From NCBI GenBank assembly GCA_030998225.1, contig JAPYXD010000484.1:9486001-9550000 (forward strand): 64,000 nucleotides of DNA. Reading direction: 5' to 3'. A program made the position numbers and the translations under genes. How positions within the stretch are numbered: position 1 is the first letter of the stretch; each line of letters begins with the position of its first letter. Positions 12,102-24,150 of the stretch are shown here, piece after piece. Source of the DNA: Diplolepis rosae. Its lineage: Eukaryota; Arthropoda; Insecta; Hymenoptera; Diplolepididae. The notes beneath the pieces were generated by a model that had not been told where the DNA came from, ran no database searches, and worked only from the letters and a program-made list of their open reading frames with translations.

Positions 12102-13682
12102 TATTCCCAAAAATAATGTAATTTAAATTTTTTAAACTTCGTAAAATAGTCATTTATTCAGAATTTTAGAACATTTTTGTACCACGTTTGACCCTAATGT
12201 ACACGGAAAAAAAGTTCATTAAATTTTGCCGAACTATTTAAAGAGTCTCGGATATAAACGAAACCCAATAAGAGTTTCATATAGCTTTTACAGTATTTTT
12301 TGGAAATAAAATATCATGAAATGATCATAATCAACTTTGGAGATTTTTTCCAGAGGAATTATTGTACCTGACAATTTTTTTATACAACTAAGCTTCGTTA
12401 AATTTTAGGTACTTTTAAAAATATATTTAAAGTCTAAACAAAAATTTTGTTTTTATAAAATTATTAAATATGGCGGATTTATTCACTGATTCCTGAAGCA
12501 CCTTTCCACTGCAGTCTCTGGTTTGCGGGGAAGATAAATCTCATAACTTTTGTCTGAAATCAAAAATCACAAAATATTTTCAATTTCCATATATTTTTCT
12601 TCTATGTAAACTAAGAAAAACCCGCTAATTTAAAAAAATCGCAAAAATAAAAACTCTAGAAAACGCGGTTTAAAGTACGGATGAGCGTTTATGTTACACA
12701 CCTGCTGGACGCTTGCCTGCTCTTGGTTCGGTATCTTTAAAGACACTACGAATTGGCATCTATAACTTCGGCAATATATTCTTGGATAGTTTATCTACAG
12801 ATTTAGGCAATAAAAAAAATCGATTTTTTGGACCTTATAAAGCAGGCTACTCCCTTAAATGAGTAGTTTCTTTCACTAATTTCAAACAGTGACTGAATTC
12901 TGGCTTTAAAGTCAGTTGTTAGGAACTGATTCATCAGAAAATATGACTTAAAATAACTGATTGTATGGCTAGAATTCAGTCAGTGATTAAAATTATTTAA
13001 AAAAACTGTCTAAAATTGATTCTTATGAAAGTATACGACCTACAAAGAGACACTTTCGTAAAAACCGTTTTTTGTGACAGGGGGTCTCAAAACATAAAGA
13101 TTTGATACAAATTTCGATTGTCATTTTACACATAAAACCAATACTTTCTCATCCATGATGAGAATGTAAAAATATAATTTCACACATTTATGAAATCATT
13201 GTTAATAAATCTTATGTTTTATGACATCTCCATCAACATTGCTTTATCATACCTCTTCATTATGAAAGATTATTATTATTATTTAAAAAAATTTTATCTC
13301 CAGTTTTTAAATTTTTACAAAGTTTTGGCTTTAAACATAGTATGCTGTGAACCTTAAAATCACGTGATACTTAGGAAATTAGCAAATTTTACTGTTTTAG
13401 GTTTCTACATGTTTGTGTCTAAAGTAAATAAAATTTTGTTTATAAAATTTGTGAAATGACAGAGAAGATACAAACGGACGTAGATAGACTACTTTTGATT
13501 TCAAAATTGAAAAGAAACCGCACTTTAAAAGGAAGGCACCATTACTTTTTTGTTAGTAATATTGTTCACCGAAATGTCGATGACAAACAAAATATTGCCT
13601 TTCCACTATTTTTAGGTATTCTAACCTTGAATAGCAAGAGTTCGCGCAAGCTTCTATCCATCGTTGTCCAGCATCTGCTCTC
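12102..13682. other. Spacer with a CTGATT-rich repeat
   Basis: 12885-13025 has spaced CAGTGACTGA/TGACTTTAAAG/CTGATT units related to those at 40440-40605 and 41530-41720. The rest is AT-rich. An 86-codon plus-strand frame at 13456-13716 starts MTEKIQTDVDRLLLISKLKR and runs into the hAT MITE; I do not recognise it and see no splice signals. Confidence 0.4.
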
Positions 13683-13690
13683 TACGGAAA

Positions 13691-13852
13691 CAGTGATCCC
13701 AGAACGTAGGAGCTAGCGGTCCCCACCATAGACCCCACCAGCTCATGGCTTCTTCCTCGCTCGACTGCCATAGGTTGGTTGAATGGGGAAGACACAATGA
13801 GCTCGAGGCATCTATGGTGGGGGCCGCCAGCTCCCACGTTCTGGGATCACTG
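13691..13852. mobile_element. hAT MITE, 162 bp, with 8-bp target duplication
   Basis: Terminal inverted repeats of about 40 bp start CAGTGATCCCAGAACGT at 13691 and end ACGTTCTGGGATCACTG at 13852. Perfect 8-bp direct repeats TACGGAAA flank it at 13683-13690 and 13853-13860. CAG-type ends plus an 8-bp duplication define the hAT superfamily. There is no coding capacity. The clean duplication and high TIR identity suggest a fairly recent insertion. Confidence 0.95.
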
Positions 13853-14110
13853 TACGGAAACCGATGAATGGGCACACTTTCCTTCTGACGCTTTTATGTG
13901 TTATGCACCCACGAACAGCACACTGAATTACGTAGTTTTAAAGTTTTAAAAGTTTTAAAGCCGAAAGGCGGTTCCGCGGGTGGTGTATTGGTTCGAGAGA
14001 GGGGGTTTTTTGGTTTTAACAGGTATGCCTAGACCCGTCCTAGAAGAGTCCTGTACAATGTCTATAAAAGATTTTGCCATTTTTCCTCCTCACCAAAAAA
14101 AAAAAAATAT

Positions 14111-14687
14111 ATTACGTGCCTAGGCGCACAATGAGGGTTATTGCGTGAAGAGCGACAATGCTCGCAGGAGATCGAAGCCAAGGCGTAGGTGAGGCGTAGT
14201 CGATACGTAGCTGAGGTAAAGCCGAGACGATGCCGAGGCGCGATCAGTCCTGCGAGCATTTTAAGCGAGTCTCGTAATTACCCGAATTGTGTGCATTGGC
14301 ACGTATTCTATTTTATGTGACTTCGGTGCGTATACGAGTTTTTATGCATACACTCGAATCTAATCTAGTATTGTAGTTGTTTGCGGCGCTAGTCATTACA
14401 CTTGATATGTCACGACTAGTCCCAGCCATTTTGATTTTATCGATCTTGTGTAGTAGTAATGGATTTTAATAGACGCATGCGCAGTTCAAATGTACAAGGC
14501 TTTGCCAGTAAGGTGCTAACACTGTACGAAGAAGAAGAAGAAGAAGAAGATTGTGCTCCGTTGCATGGCTATAGGCGCATTCGCAGTTCAATTTTTACAT
14601 TTCATTCCTCTGTAGTGCAATATACTACATTGCGCTACTGTCAACTGTAGCGAAAAAACGAGTTTGCGCGCTGGTGGCACATAAAAT
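14111..14687 (+). repeat. GTGCC-ended dispersed repeat, copy 1
   Basis: Runs from ATTACGTGCCTAG to GGCACATAAAAT, short imperfect inverted ends. It matches 23195-23673 over most of its length. Compared with that copy it has about 110 extra bp near its left end (14140-14250), and it carries a (GAA)n tract at 14523-14550. Internal palindromic segments such as GTGTGCATTGGCACG suggest a DNA transposon derivative. Open frames here are by-products. Confidence 0.75.
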
Positions 14688-14819
14688 GAATTGTTAAACA
14701 CTTGTAATGACTTGTAAATAACAATGACGGAAGTCATACGAAGCCAGTTTCTCTTTCCGCACTCCGCCTGCTTGCGACAACTAGTGCCGCGTACAACTGT
14801 GTACATGAACTAAGCTACG

Positions 14820-14848
14820 CGGACACCTCATCTATTAGGTGTTGTCCG
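14820..14848. repeat. Small hairpin
   Basis: CGGACACCT and AGGTGTTGTCCG pair across an 8-base loop with one bulged base. It lies just outside the foldback repeat at 14855-14990; no terminator or RNA role is implied. Confidence 0.55.
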
Positions 14849-14854
14849 GCCCTC

Positions 14855-14990
14855 GTGCAGTGGTTCATCAATTGCAATGTCTCCGCCGTCAGGATTGACC
14901 ATTGGTTGGAGTAAGACATAACTACTTTCGTCTTACTTTTACAAACAGTCAATTCTGACGGTGGAGGAGAGATGGCAATTGATGATGCAC
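14855..14990. mobile_element. Short foldback repeat (possible MITE)
   Basis: Arms of about 45 bp pair with few mismatches: CATCAATTGC...CCGCCGTCAG on the left against CTGACGGTGG...GCAATTGATG on the right. An inner hairpin AGTAAGAC/GTCTTACT sits in the loop. No target duplication was identified. Confidence 0.55.
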
Positions 14991-15238
14991 GATATTTTGT
15001 TGTAAAATACGTCCTAAGAAATGTTTCGGATGTCTGTAGAGTGGTATTGTGAATGTCCATTTATGACGCGGTGGACTACGGACTTGTTATATCAATAATT
15101 TGTATAAATATAGTACTTACTCGTTGAGAAATTTGTAATTGCGTACATGAATACTAGCCATGTCAAAAACGTAGACTGCGTGCCAACAACGTACATTGGA
15201 AAAATGTAACCCATATTGTCACAGATGTTCAGCGGGCG

Positions 15239-15311
15239 TCATGAACAAAAGTAGGACCTAAGGAATAAAAGTAGGGCCTAAGAGATGAAAGTAGGACATA
15301 AGGAACGAAAA
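15239..15311 (+). repeat. Short tandem repeat, about 21-bp unit
   Basis: Three to four imperfect units of the form GAAAGTAGGACCTAAGGAAC (variants AAAAGTAGGACCTAAGG, AAAAGTAGGGCCTAAGAG, GAAAGTAGGACATAAGG). Confidence 0.75.
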
Positions 15312-15384
15312 CAGATACAATATAAAAAAGCCGGTTGTAAAAAGACGTCCTTACTACCGTTCTACAGAAGAACTTCGGGTGAAA

Positions 15385-15724
15385 CAATTTTTGATGAGAT
15401 GTATATTTATCGTTTTAATTTTGAGAAATGCGATTGAAAATAAAAAATCGAAAATTTAATTATCATATCCACTTTGTGCGCGCGCTCGGTTGCGATTTGG
15501 CCTGAATATATTGGTTCTCGCCCCAAAACGTGTGCCTCAGTTCCTTGAAACACAATATACTATTTTAAAATGCAAGTGTGGCTCTAATGGATATAAAATA
15601 AAAATCGAGCGCAAAGCGCCAGTATTAAGATGAGAATGTGTGAACATAATAAGATTTTCGATTTTTTATTTCCAATGGTATTTCTCAAAATTAAAACGAC
15701 AAATATACACTTTACCAAAAATTG
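15385..15724. mobile_element. TIR element carrying the dispersed ATGGATATAAA repeat
   Basis: Arms of about 70 bp (15385-15457 and 15650-15724) are inverted copies, sharing CGTTTTAATTTTGAGAAAT and AATAAAAAATCGAAAAT. Between them lies copy 1 of the dispersed repeat at 15571-15640. Target duplication not determined. Confidence 0.65.
15571..15640 (+). repeat. Dispersed 70-bp repeat, copy 1
   Basis: Reads TGTGGCTCTAATGGATATAA, then a TAAAAATCGAGCGC segment, AGTATTAAGATGAGAATGTG. The same order of blocks occurs at 20946-21014, 23843-23906, 24063-24134 and 60089-60164. Confidence 0.8.
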
Positions 15725-17299
15725 TATCAATGATTATAGCTGTATCAGATTTAGAAATAAAAATAAAAAAAAATACTGTGACTTTTTATAATTTTGGTTT
15801 GATTAAACAAATCCCCAATAACAATTTGCAGAGTTGTTTGAGCAATCAGAAATTAGTATTAAAATTTTGGATTTTTTAAAAAATAATCTTAAAAAATACC
15901 AAGAATACGCTAGTTTTTTTTAATTTTTGTCAGATATGGCTGATTGAAAAGATCCTTTTTTTGAATTCAGGGGGCCATTAAACGTGAACATTTCTTTAAA
16001 GAGTGGGTCTCAAAATTTACATAAATATAATACCTCCTCATTTGTACATTATTTATTACCTTAGATGGAAATTAGGGTACCCTATCACAATTTAGAAAAA
16101 AAAATTGATTACCCTATTCCATTAAGATAGTAAATGTTTGGGCTAGAAAGCAAAATCATTCTTAATCCTTTAAGTTCAAGGATTCTAGTAAGACTATGCT
16201 GAAGGTTATATGGCGTCCTAGACCCTTGAAACGCACGCGAAGCTTATTGATCTGGTTGGTGGAGGAGTAACGGGAACCCGTGGGCCAAAAACAAGACGCC
16301 CGAAATCGACGCCGCACTGTCGACGTCGCTGGCGCCGGGGTTGTGCTCTTCGCCGCGGTCATTGCGATCTGAGCATCTACAAGTTGTCTCACTACCAGGC
16401 GCCTTCTAGAAGGTCTTTATCAACTACCCTATACACTTTGAATCAAAAGTGGGTTGAGGACGCGACCGGAGAACGGATAGTGGATTAGGAAATTTCCGTC
16501 TCATTTATTAAGTTACGTTCAGAATATCAACACGAAGGACGGACTTGGGAACTGTTTCATTCCTATATTCAATAATTCTCAATGCACACAAGCCAACAGT
16601 TCTATTCGAATACTAGACGTAAAATATCTACCACTAAAATAAACTTTTATTTTCTTCAGATATTTTATTATTTTTATAAATATCTTCTAAAATCATAATT
16701 AAAATAATTCTAATTTTCAAAATCAGATTAATTCCAAATTGAAGCTCTAATTTTGGGGAGTGATTATGAACAATTTCTGAGAATTTTTCATGGGTAAAAA
16801 TTTTATGAATTTTCTGAAGGCAATTTCCTGGTAATGATTAATGCTGGGATCACTAATTAATTATCATTAGTCAATAGAAAGAGTAAATAATAAAAATTTC
16901 AAGTAAAAAAAGATTCAAATATCGTGCTAGAATGAAATTAAGATTTGGCATCTTAAATTTATGATCAATTCTTCTAATTACTGATTCAATTTGAATTGGG
17001 TGACATTCGCTAATTACATCACCTCCGAGAATTTAATCAGAACATTGATTAATTCACTTCCCCCTGAGACCAACCCTACGTAACACTCACACTTCATTTA
17101 GATTCAAAGAGCCAATCAGTCATAGAATTTATAATTCATAGATCGTAGGAAAAGTATGATATCTATAATTGATAATAATTAATTAATAACTAATAATTTA
17201 TTAATAATTATTATTATTCAGGGACAATCACATTGCAAAAATGAAAAATAATAATTTTGATAATTGAAAGACAGAAACATTACTGTAGATTAAAAAAAT
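15725..17299. other. Mostly AT-rich; GC-rich island at 16162-16430
   Basis: The island 16162-16430 is GC-rich and has a 76-codon minus-strand frame with an Ala/Thr/Pro stretch (AQIAMTAAKSTTPAPATSTV). I recognise no family; it may be an old retroelement piece or an exon. The remainder is AT-rich with an AT palindromic tract near 17170-17215. Confidence 0.35.
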
Positions 17300-17427
17300 C
17301 TATTGTTTTTTTGGTACAACAATTTTGTGTGGGTATTTTCCATAAACTCTACCACTTCTGGTGACTCTATAATTAACTTGCTGAGTCGTCTGTAAACACG
17401 AGGCACTTGTCACATGAGGACCATCAC
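17300..17427 (-). CDS. Possible terminal coding exon, unknown protein
   Basis: Minus-strand segment behind an acceptor (AAATCACAG before 17427) that is open in only one frame and ends in TAG at 17300-17302. It encodes GDGPHVTSASCLQTTQQVNY, then RVTRSGRVYGKYPHKIVVP and KKQ, a basic C-terminus. The phase fits the donor at 17597/17596: the last base of the upstream exon plus GT makes a Gly codon. The intron would be 169 bp, a common insect size. The product is not recognised. TRSGRV also occurs near the ends of some retroelement polyproteins, so an old retroelement is an alternative. Confidence 0.4.
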
Positions 17428-17596
17428 CTGTGATTTAAAATAATTATTTTTATTCAATTTTTTATCATCTCTTGTCCATTTTAAAATTGGAAAAGAGAGA
17501 TGTGGTTTACATATTTTTAAGAAATATGTGTTATCAAAACAGGTTATTAAAGAAATTATTGGTTGCCATAATTTGGTATTACATAAGTAATTTTAC

Positions 17597-17903
17597 CTGT
17601 ACACAGCCGCTTAACTCGAGTTTTAATTCCGGTGTTGTGTTTCGTACTTAGGATTAGGCTGAGTTTTTCTTGAGGGTTGCTGGTTGGTTTTCTTGTTGTT
17701 GAATTCTTGGACAATGGTATTATTTCCGGATTTATTACTGGAGCTACACAACGCCGCTTTAATACCTTTAAGGGTGAAATGGAGAGGATTGTTGATGCTA
17801 TTCTTCTTCGACATCGCCACAAAACTATGGCTGTGGTAGCCCAAGCCAACCAGGGGCCTGCTCTAGAATTTGGTACTGGCTCCCTCGACCAAAGGAACAA
17901 CAT
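17597..17903 (-). CDS. Possible upstream exon of the same gene
   Basis: The minus strand is open from an ATG at 17903, which follows TATAG (a possible acceptor), to a donor ACAG|GTAAAA at 17597. Joined to 17300-17427 in phase it would give about 144 residues, beginning MLFLWSREPVPNSRAGPWLA, Arg/Lys/Ser-rich and without a domain I know. A second minus-strand frame across the same DNA (MSKKNSINNPLHFTLKGIKA...) and a plus-strand frame (17677-17925) are also open, so the true frame is uncertain. I favour this frame only because its splice phase matches the downstream exon. Confidence 0.3.
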
Positions 17904-18309
17904 CTATAAATCGTTATTCCATTAATTTAGTCATACATTTTTTTCCTCAAAATTGTTACAATTAGTCTTCAAATTTATAAAAGTAAATGTAAATGTTTGA
18001 AAATGAAAACTTGAAAAATTAAAAATATATAAAATTCAAGACAAAATTAGAAAGCGAAAAATTCTTAATTATCAAAAAAGTTAGCGCTCATAGAAAGTTT
18101 AAGGATCGAGAAAGAGCAATGTTGACGTTCGAAAGATTATTTGTCGTTTTGAAAATCAGGCCAAATGACAGTTTTTTTTTATGACTAAAACTTGAAATGA
18201 TATTTTCAGTCATGTATTATGAAATAAGAAACATTATGTTTTATGAAAAAAATTTAAAACTTACGAAAAAAATAAATAATGTTTTTTGTAATAGAATTTT
18301 TTTTTACTA

Positions 18310-18600
18310 TCGTTTTTTATCAATTTTTTAATAATTATTGGATTTTCATCAATCATGGTCTATTTATTGGAGGGAAATACTTTATAACTCTAATGTTTCC
18401 AAATTTAAAAATAAGTAAAAAATCTTATAATATGGTTATTTTCAAAATAAACATGTTTTTTTTTCTAATGGACCTTTTAACGATTTCAGTCGCTGAAAAC
18501 TTCACTTTTAAAATTGGAAACAGTAAAGTTGTAGAGAATATTTTTCCCAAAAAAATAAGCCATGATTTATGAAAATCCAATCAATTTTCAAAAATTGGTA
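18310..18600. repeat. Degenerate inverted repeat, likely old TIR element
   Basis: ATTGGATTTTCATCAATCATGG near 18338 is inverted as CCATGATTTATGAAAATCCAA near 18560. The layout resembles the TTAA-flanked elements at 38737 and 52237 (similar CATGATTTATTAGAATC segments), so this may be an old relative. The open frame 18279-18572 lies across it and is not called. Confidence 0.45.
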
Positions 18601-18799
18601 AGATGCGATAGTAACAAAAAAAATTCAGTTGCAACAACCTTTATTAAAAGTATTATTTTTTGTAAGTTTAAAATTTTTTTTATAAGTAATAATATTTTTT
18701 CTTTCATAAGACACGACTGTCAATATAATTTCAAGTCTTAAAGTCATAGACAAACTTTTTTTCCAGAGACCTGATTTTTGGTACAACTGCCTTAAGTAG

Positions 18800-20945
18800 A
18801 TAAAGTTGCTCCTAGTCAGCCAATCTCATCATTAATCATACGTATAATCCGTTATAGTTTTTGTTTGTGTTTGTTTTCTTAAAAATAACTGAAAGCACGA
18901 ACACAAACATAAGTATAATATTCACTAGTGAAATTTGTTGTAGGAATATTTAAATGAGAAAAGGTAGCTTAATAAAATTTTTGCAAAAAAGCGTGGGTTT
19001 GAATTCTTATATATGTACTCCTGTCGGTCAGAAAGTATAACCCATTATCCTGCACTTGGTTACATAAGTAGCGGTATATATAATTTATTCATACCACTTA
19101 TGAATTGAATTTACGACTGACTATCAGTTCCAGAAGAATGGATGCGCGGATACCGGGTTTAATTGAATTAACATTTTATAAATAAACGCGAGTAAATGAA
19201 TTAGTGAGTGGAAAAGCGGATGCTGATTTTCCACTGAAATTGAATTTGACGCTTCAAAGAATCGCAGTTAAATATTTAACTCGCTTGAGCTCTTCTAGGA
19301 AAATTAGTTTAACTTAATCAGATATTCAGGATATTGTAATACTTCACCAAGGTGATATAAAAATCTTTTCTTTCATAAAATCTATGTTGAGTTTAGTTTA
19401 AGTTGAAAAAAGTTAAAATGAATGAGATATTTTTCTCCACTTTTGATAATTCGTTTCAAGAAAGCAATACAATTGAAGGTATGATTTATCTGAAAATCGA
19501 AATATATGTTCGTGACATTTATAAAAGATAGTGTCCTTGCTCTTGGTAAACTCAATCAAGTTGTATGGAGCATTAATCGAAGGTGAATGTCAAGTATTCC
19601 AGTATCGGAAGCTCTAGATCTTCATAATTCGGTTAGAAGGTTCAGTCAGTTGATTCGAATTTATACTTTTATGGCTCCCAACCACAGATACGAAGTAACC
19701 TTCATCGGGGGATTCTTCCGAGTGGAACTAGAGTATGAGTTGACCCATTTGGCGCGAAAAAAACGTAATAGAAAATCCGAGATGTATTCAACTTGATAGT
19801 TACTAACCTTATATATCCAATCAGTGGCTCGCTGCCTAAAACTGAGGGGGCGATCGACTAATCGAAACATAGAAGGGCCGTTACTCAAATTTATTCGCTC
19901 TCAGTGGCGTCGTAGGGACTCAAATCCTACAAATTTTGGAAACATTAATTATTTACTCACCATTCAGCACTTAAACTAATACAAATTATGGAAAATCTTA
20001 AAAAATATTTAATTTACAATTTAGATATTTGATTTTAAAATTATTTTCAGGAATAAAGAATTCAATAAAGATCTTACGATAAAGAATACGTCACGAATAG
20101 TGTCTTCGTCCTGGTGTGGACATTGACTATTTTTCACTTATTATTATCACAGAGTAGCAGGAATTTTCAAACTCCGTTTATTTTTCAAGTGTCAGACTTT
20201 TTGATTAAGCGAACTGGCGGCTTCGCGCCCGAACGCTAAGCGTTCGGTTCGCGGCCGAGAGAAATCCGTAGGCAAACCGTGAGAAAAATATGATATTCTA
20301 ACCATCAAAATCACCAACATTGATCACTGCTGACAGAGTACTTTTTCAATTTGATTTCAAGCCTCTGCATATCCTTGAACTCGAGATTTTTTCTGCGATT
20401 GAGCTTCGTTGTCGAAATAAATCTAAGTCACGAATCGTATTAAATAAAGATTTAAAAAAATTGTAAATATACTAAAAAATATATGTAAATAACATATGAA
20501 GGAAAATTTAGACAAAGGATCGCCGTTTGGGTGACACGGTTGCTTTGTGCGACCACCTGAAGCTTGCCATAATTTAAAATCGATTAAAATTACTGCATTA
20601 TGAAGAAGAAAAAAAAGGAGAATTTTTTAACTACTATTATAAAGTTGAATTAAAATACTTTTCTCCGATAAATGATTTAATATTCATATTTCTGATGACA
20701 GTTGATTAATTTTTGTTTAGAAAGAGACAGGCTCTGCGGGACATATGCTTAAGGGGACTAAGCAATACTTTTTCGAAAATTGTTATATTTTGTTTTTACT
20801 TTCTTATAAAAGAATGAAAGTAAGTACTAAAAAACTCTATTTTTTCGTTCTCTGTCCTTTACATACAAATTACTAAATTTGTTTTTAAATTCAAATGAAA
20901 TAGGGAATTCCATTTACTTAAGGCTCTATCAGCTTTAAGGAACTT
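18800..20945. other. No supported gene; 19-bp palindrome at 20229-20247
   Basis: CCGAACGCTAAGCGTTCGG at 20229-20247 is a near-perfect palindrome in a short GC-rich patch. A 69-codon plus-strand frame (19587-19796) and an overlapping minus-strand frame have no recognisable product. The rest is AT-rich. Confidence 0.4.
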
Positions 20946-21014
20946 ATTCTCATCGTAATACTCACGCTTCGCGCTCTATTTTTATTTTATATCCATTAGA
21001 ACCACACTTGCATT
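20946..21014 (-). repeat. Dispersed 70-bp repeat, copy 2
   Basis: Inverted relative to copy 1: CTCATCGTAATACTCACGCT ... ATATCCATTAGAACCACACT. Directly left of it is TTTAAGGAACTTATT, matching the GTTCCTTAA flank of copies 4 and 5. Confidence 0.8.
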
Positions 21015-22552
21015 TAAAAATAATATTTTTCATTCATAAATAAAAGATATAACTCCTATGAAAAAATGGTGAATACCAAAGTTGTAGACCGTTTTTTAAA
21101 GGATTATTGCATTGGATTGAAATTTGGCATACCTCTTGAGGGCTCAAAAAGAACAGAAGTGTTTATCTTGTTACTTCACAATTATCTAAATACTTACTTT
21201 AATCGAAGGTTCCTCGTTTTAAGGGAGTTTTCTCATCGAACGGTTTCAGAAAATCGATTTTTTTTTAATTTTTTCAAAAATTAGGGATCTAAGAATAGTA
21301 CACCAAAAAGATTTGTTTTACTATGGCAATTACGTCAAGAAAGTTAAACTCAATTTCTCGCTTTTTTTGATTGGAAACTTTAAACGCGTTTTTATCAAAA
21401 CTACTTTTTCCAAATTGGTTCCCACGATTTCTAAGAAACTAGTAGACGGATTTTGATAAACTTTTTTGTAAATGTGTGGGAATGTACTCGTTATCGTCTG
21501 ATGGACGTTTTGTCCTCTTTTGTTTATAACAAATGTTTAATGAATTTTGAAAGATGAAAAAAAGGTGAAAAAAACGATATTTTTTCCTATAGCCCGCCAT
21601 TTTGAAAATTGTTATGATAAAAAAAAGCCTCTGTCAAACGATACCTACACTACCATAGATTAAGAAAAACATTTACTCTTGTGTTTCAGACCAGCCATTT
21701 TTGAGATTTGGTGGGAACCATCAACCAACTTTTTTTGGAAAGCCTATGTTCGCAAGGGTGCAGTGGCCAAACCGTACAAATTTTTTCATACAAGTTTTCT
21801 GAATTTTGTATTCTAAGGGTTAATAAAACTTTTAAAAGAAACCGCATTAAAAAATCAATTATAGTTTTCTCAAAATGATTGCTTCAACAAGGTGTGAGAA
21901 AGAGACGGAGATATAGTCCGCACAGGTATGTTCCGTAAAGGCGACGGTCCTTATTTATTGCACAGTCCAAAGATCTTTATAAAGATCTTTAACAAGTCCA
22001 CAATGACTTTTACGACTCCCGAACTTGGGATCTAAACTGTCTCGGTCGAATTTTACGATCTCAAACTAGGAAATTCTCCGAGTTCAGATTAAAGAAACCG
22101 CACTGTACTATTGTCACGAGACCGGTGATAATTTCGAAGGAAAATTCAAGCGACTAACTAGACGGAAAATTAACTGCTCGCTCTTGTCGTAGGCCTCTTT
22201 TATATTTTTCTTTACAAATTGACAGTCAGCGTTTATCGTGACGTAGTCATATTTTCCTAGAAGAGAAGGACCCCTTTATTTCTCTCTACTTCACCCTACT
22301 CCTGGTTCCCTTTTATTGTTTTTCTCATAGATTTTTACTAAACCTAGCCTGTGTGTATTAAATACATTTGAATACGTCGCGGGACATGACAGTTTCAAAA
22401 AACTCTACAAATTAGCTCTTGACTATTTTTTCATTGGAGCCATATCTTTTGTTAATTAATGAAAAATATTATTAAAAGTAAAACACTTTCTTTCTAAGCA
22501 AAACTCTACGCGGAATACAAAAAAAAACAAAACAAAACTTGCTGAAGGAATG
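21015..22552. other. AT-rich, no supported gene
   Basis: The segment near 21370 (ATTGGAAACTTTAAACGCGT) is inverted at about 53845-53865 within a TTAA-flanked element, so part of this region may be an old copy of that family. Nothing else supported; the plus-strand frame 21066-21284 is unrecognised. Confidence 0.4.
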
Positions 22553-23115
22553 AGCTACGTGGACATTTTAAAAGACCTCAAGAAGCGCGCTAAATTTGAC
22601 GAACTGGGCGCCACAGTCCGGGGAATAGGGACCCGTGCTCTAAAGACCTGCAGGTGAATCTGAAATGTTCCAAAAACATGTGCTTCTGGAGGAGGCACGG
22701 GCCTTGAAATTATTCATGGCGACCCACATCAAAATCGGGTGGGTCTTCTGCAGGGTCCGTCAAAAGATAGAGGTAAATCTGTATTAACGCTGTCTTGGCT
22801 TTGGTTACATGGCGGTAAACTACCGGGGGCCCGATCGAAGCAGAAGTTGCTGGAGAACATATCCCGAGGATAATGCGTTTCACGGCTTTTCGGGAGGCAG
22901 CCCCGAAGAGGAAGCCTCCGAGAGGCCGCGTATAAAGCCAAACAAGCAGTAAATAAGGACGCCGAAGCTCGGCGTAGAGCATCTATAGAACGTGGCCCTA
23001 AAGTTTAAAGCTAAAGCAGTTTCGGGGTCATGGGCTGGTGGCAAAGCAGCGGAGTTTTAGGTTTAGTGGCTATTGCTTCGGCCGAGTCCCACACAACGTG
23101 TGTAAATGCATTCTC
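22553..23115 (+). pseudogene. LINE ORF1 (gag-like) fragment, copy 1
   Basis: The plus strand reads MSYVDILKDLKKRAKFDELG then ATVRGIGTRALKT before a stop. This aligns with SYAAILKNQKSR...ELGFKIGGIRETRTKDL of the copy at 35.4-36.7 kb. Further on, CTGTCTTGGCTTTGGTTACA corresponds to the CCHC knuckle codons of that copy, with stops and shifts. Compared with copy 2 the middle of gag is missing after about 22650, while about 200 bp extra lie at 22840-23055. Both copies lose similarity at the same place, just after GTAAATGCATTCTCT (about 23110). Confidence 0.7.
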
Positions 23116-23194
23116 TGTCTCCCCTAATCAACATAAAACAAATTTTTAAATTGTAAAAAACGTTATTAAAAATGTAATTCACATTTAATAGTAT

Positions 23195-23673
23195 ATTACG
23201 TGCCTAGACGCATAATGAAGGTCGAGGCGATCAGTCCTGTGAGAATTTTAAGCGAGTCTCGTAATTACCCGAATTGTGTGCAATGGCACGCATTCTATTT
23301 TATGTGACTTCGGTGCGTATACGAGTTTTTATGCGTACACTCGAATCTAATCTAGTATTCATCATGATTCTCGTCCATTGCACTTGATATTTCGCTACTA
23401 GTCACGGCCATTTTGATTTTATAGATCTTGTGTAGTAGTAGCGTGTTATAATAGAGCATGCGCAATTCAAATGTACAAGGCTTTGTCAGTATGGTGCTAA
23501 CGCTGTACGAAGAAGAAGAAGAATAAGAAGAAAAAGATTACGCTCCGCTGTATGGTTATAGGCGCTTGTACAGTTCAATTTTTACATTACATTACTCTGT
23601 AGCGTAATACACTACATTACGCTACTCTCAACTGTAGCGTAAAACGAGTTTACGCGCCGGAGGCACATAAAAT
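23195..23673 (+). repeat. GTGCC-ended dispersed repeat, copy 2
   Basis: Runs from ATTACGTGCCTAGACGC to GGCACATAAAAT and matches copy 1 at 14111-14687, including the GAAGAA tract (23510-23535), TGTGTAGTAGTA and CATACGAGTT-type blocks. Same orientation as copy 1. Confidence 0.75.
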
Positions 23674-23729
23674 ATTATAAAATTGACTTGAGTTTCAGTA
23701 TAAAATTACAAGAAATAAACTTGAATGTA

Positions 23730-24150
23730 TGCGAAGAATATAAGACCGAGCGAAAAGCGCGAGGTCCAAACAGATCGGAGTGCAGAGCGTAACGTTCGTA
23801 TGTTTCGGAGGGTGCGCCCTAGGCGCACTCAATATTTTTTACATACAAATATGCCTCCAATGGATATAAAGTAAAAACTGAGCGCGAGTATTAGGATGAG
23901 AATGTGATCCTCAAGGTCGATAAAGTCCTAAGTCAATTTGAAATCAAAAAAAAATTTAGTAATTTGTATGTAAAGGATGCGCAGAGTGCAAGATCCACAT
24001 ATTCCGGACTGCGAAGCGCAATGACTAAATCGCGTGGCCTAGGCGCGCTGAAATTTTTTCAAATGCAAATGTGGCTCTAATAGATAGAAAGTAAAAAATC
24101 GAGCGCGAAGCACGTGTATTATTATGAGAATGTGTTCCTTAAAGCGGATA
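23730..24150 (+). repeat. Two tandem units of about 220 bp containing copies 3 and 4 of the dispersed repeat
   Basis: Each unit has a GC-richer left part with GCGCGAGG/GCGCAGAG and CCTAGGCGCRCT blocks, followed by the 70-bp repeat (23843-23906 and 24063-24134). The two repeat cores are 220 bp apart. The right core is followed by TTCCTTAAAGCGG. Confidence 0.65.

Noticed and set aside
13975..14110. Possible second SINE ending in CACCAAAAAAAAAAAAA
   Set aside because: A-box match is weak and there is no B box; the A-run alone is not enough.
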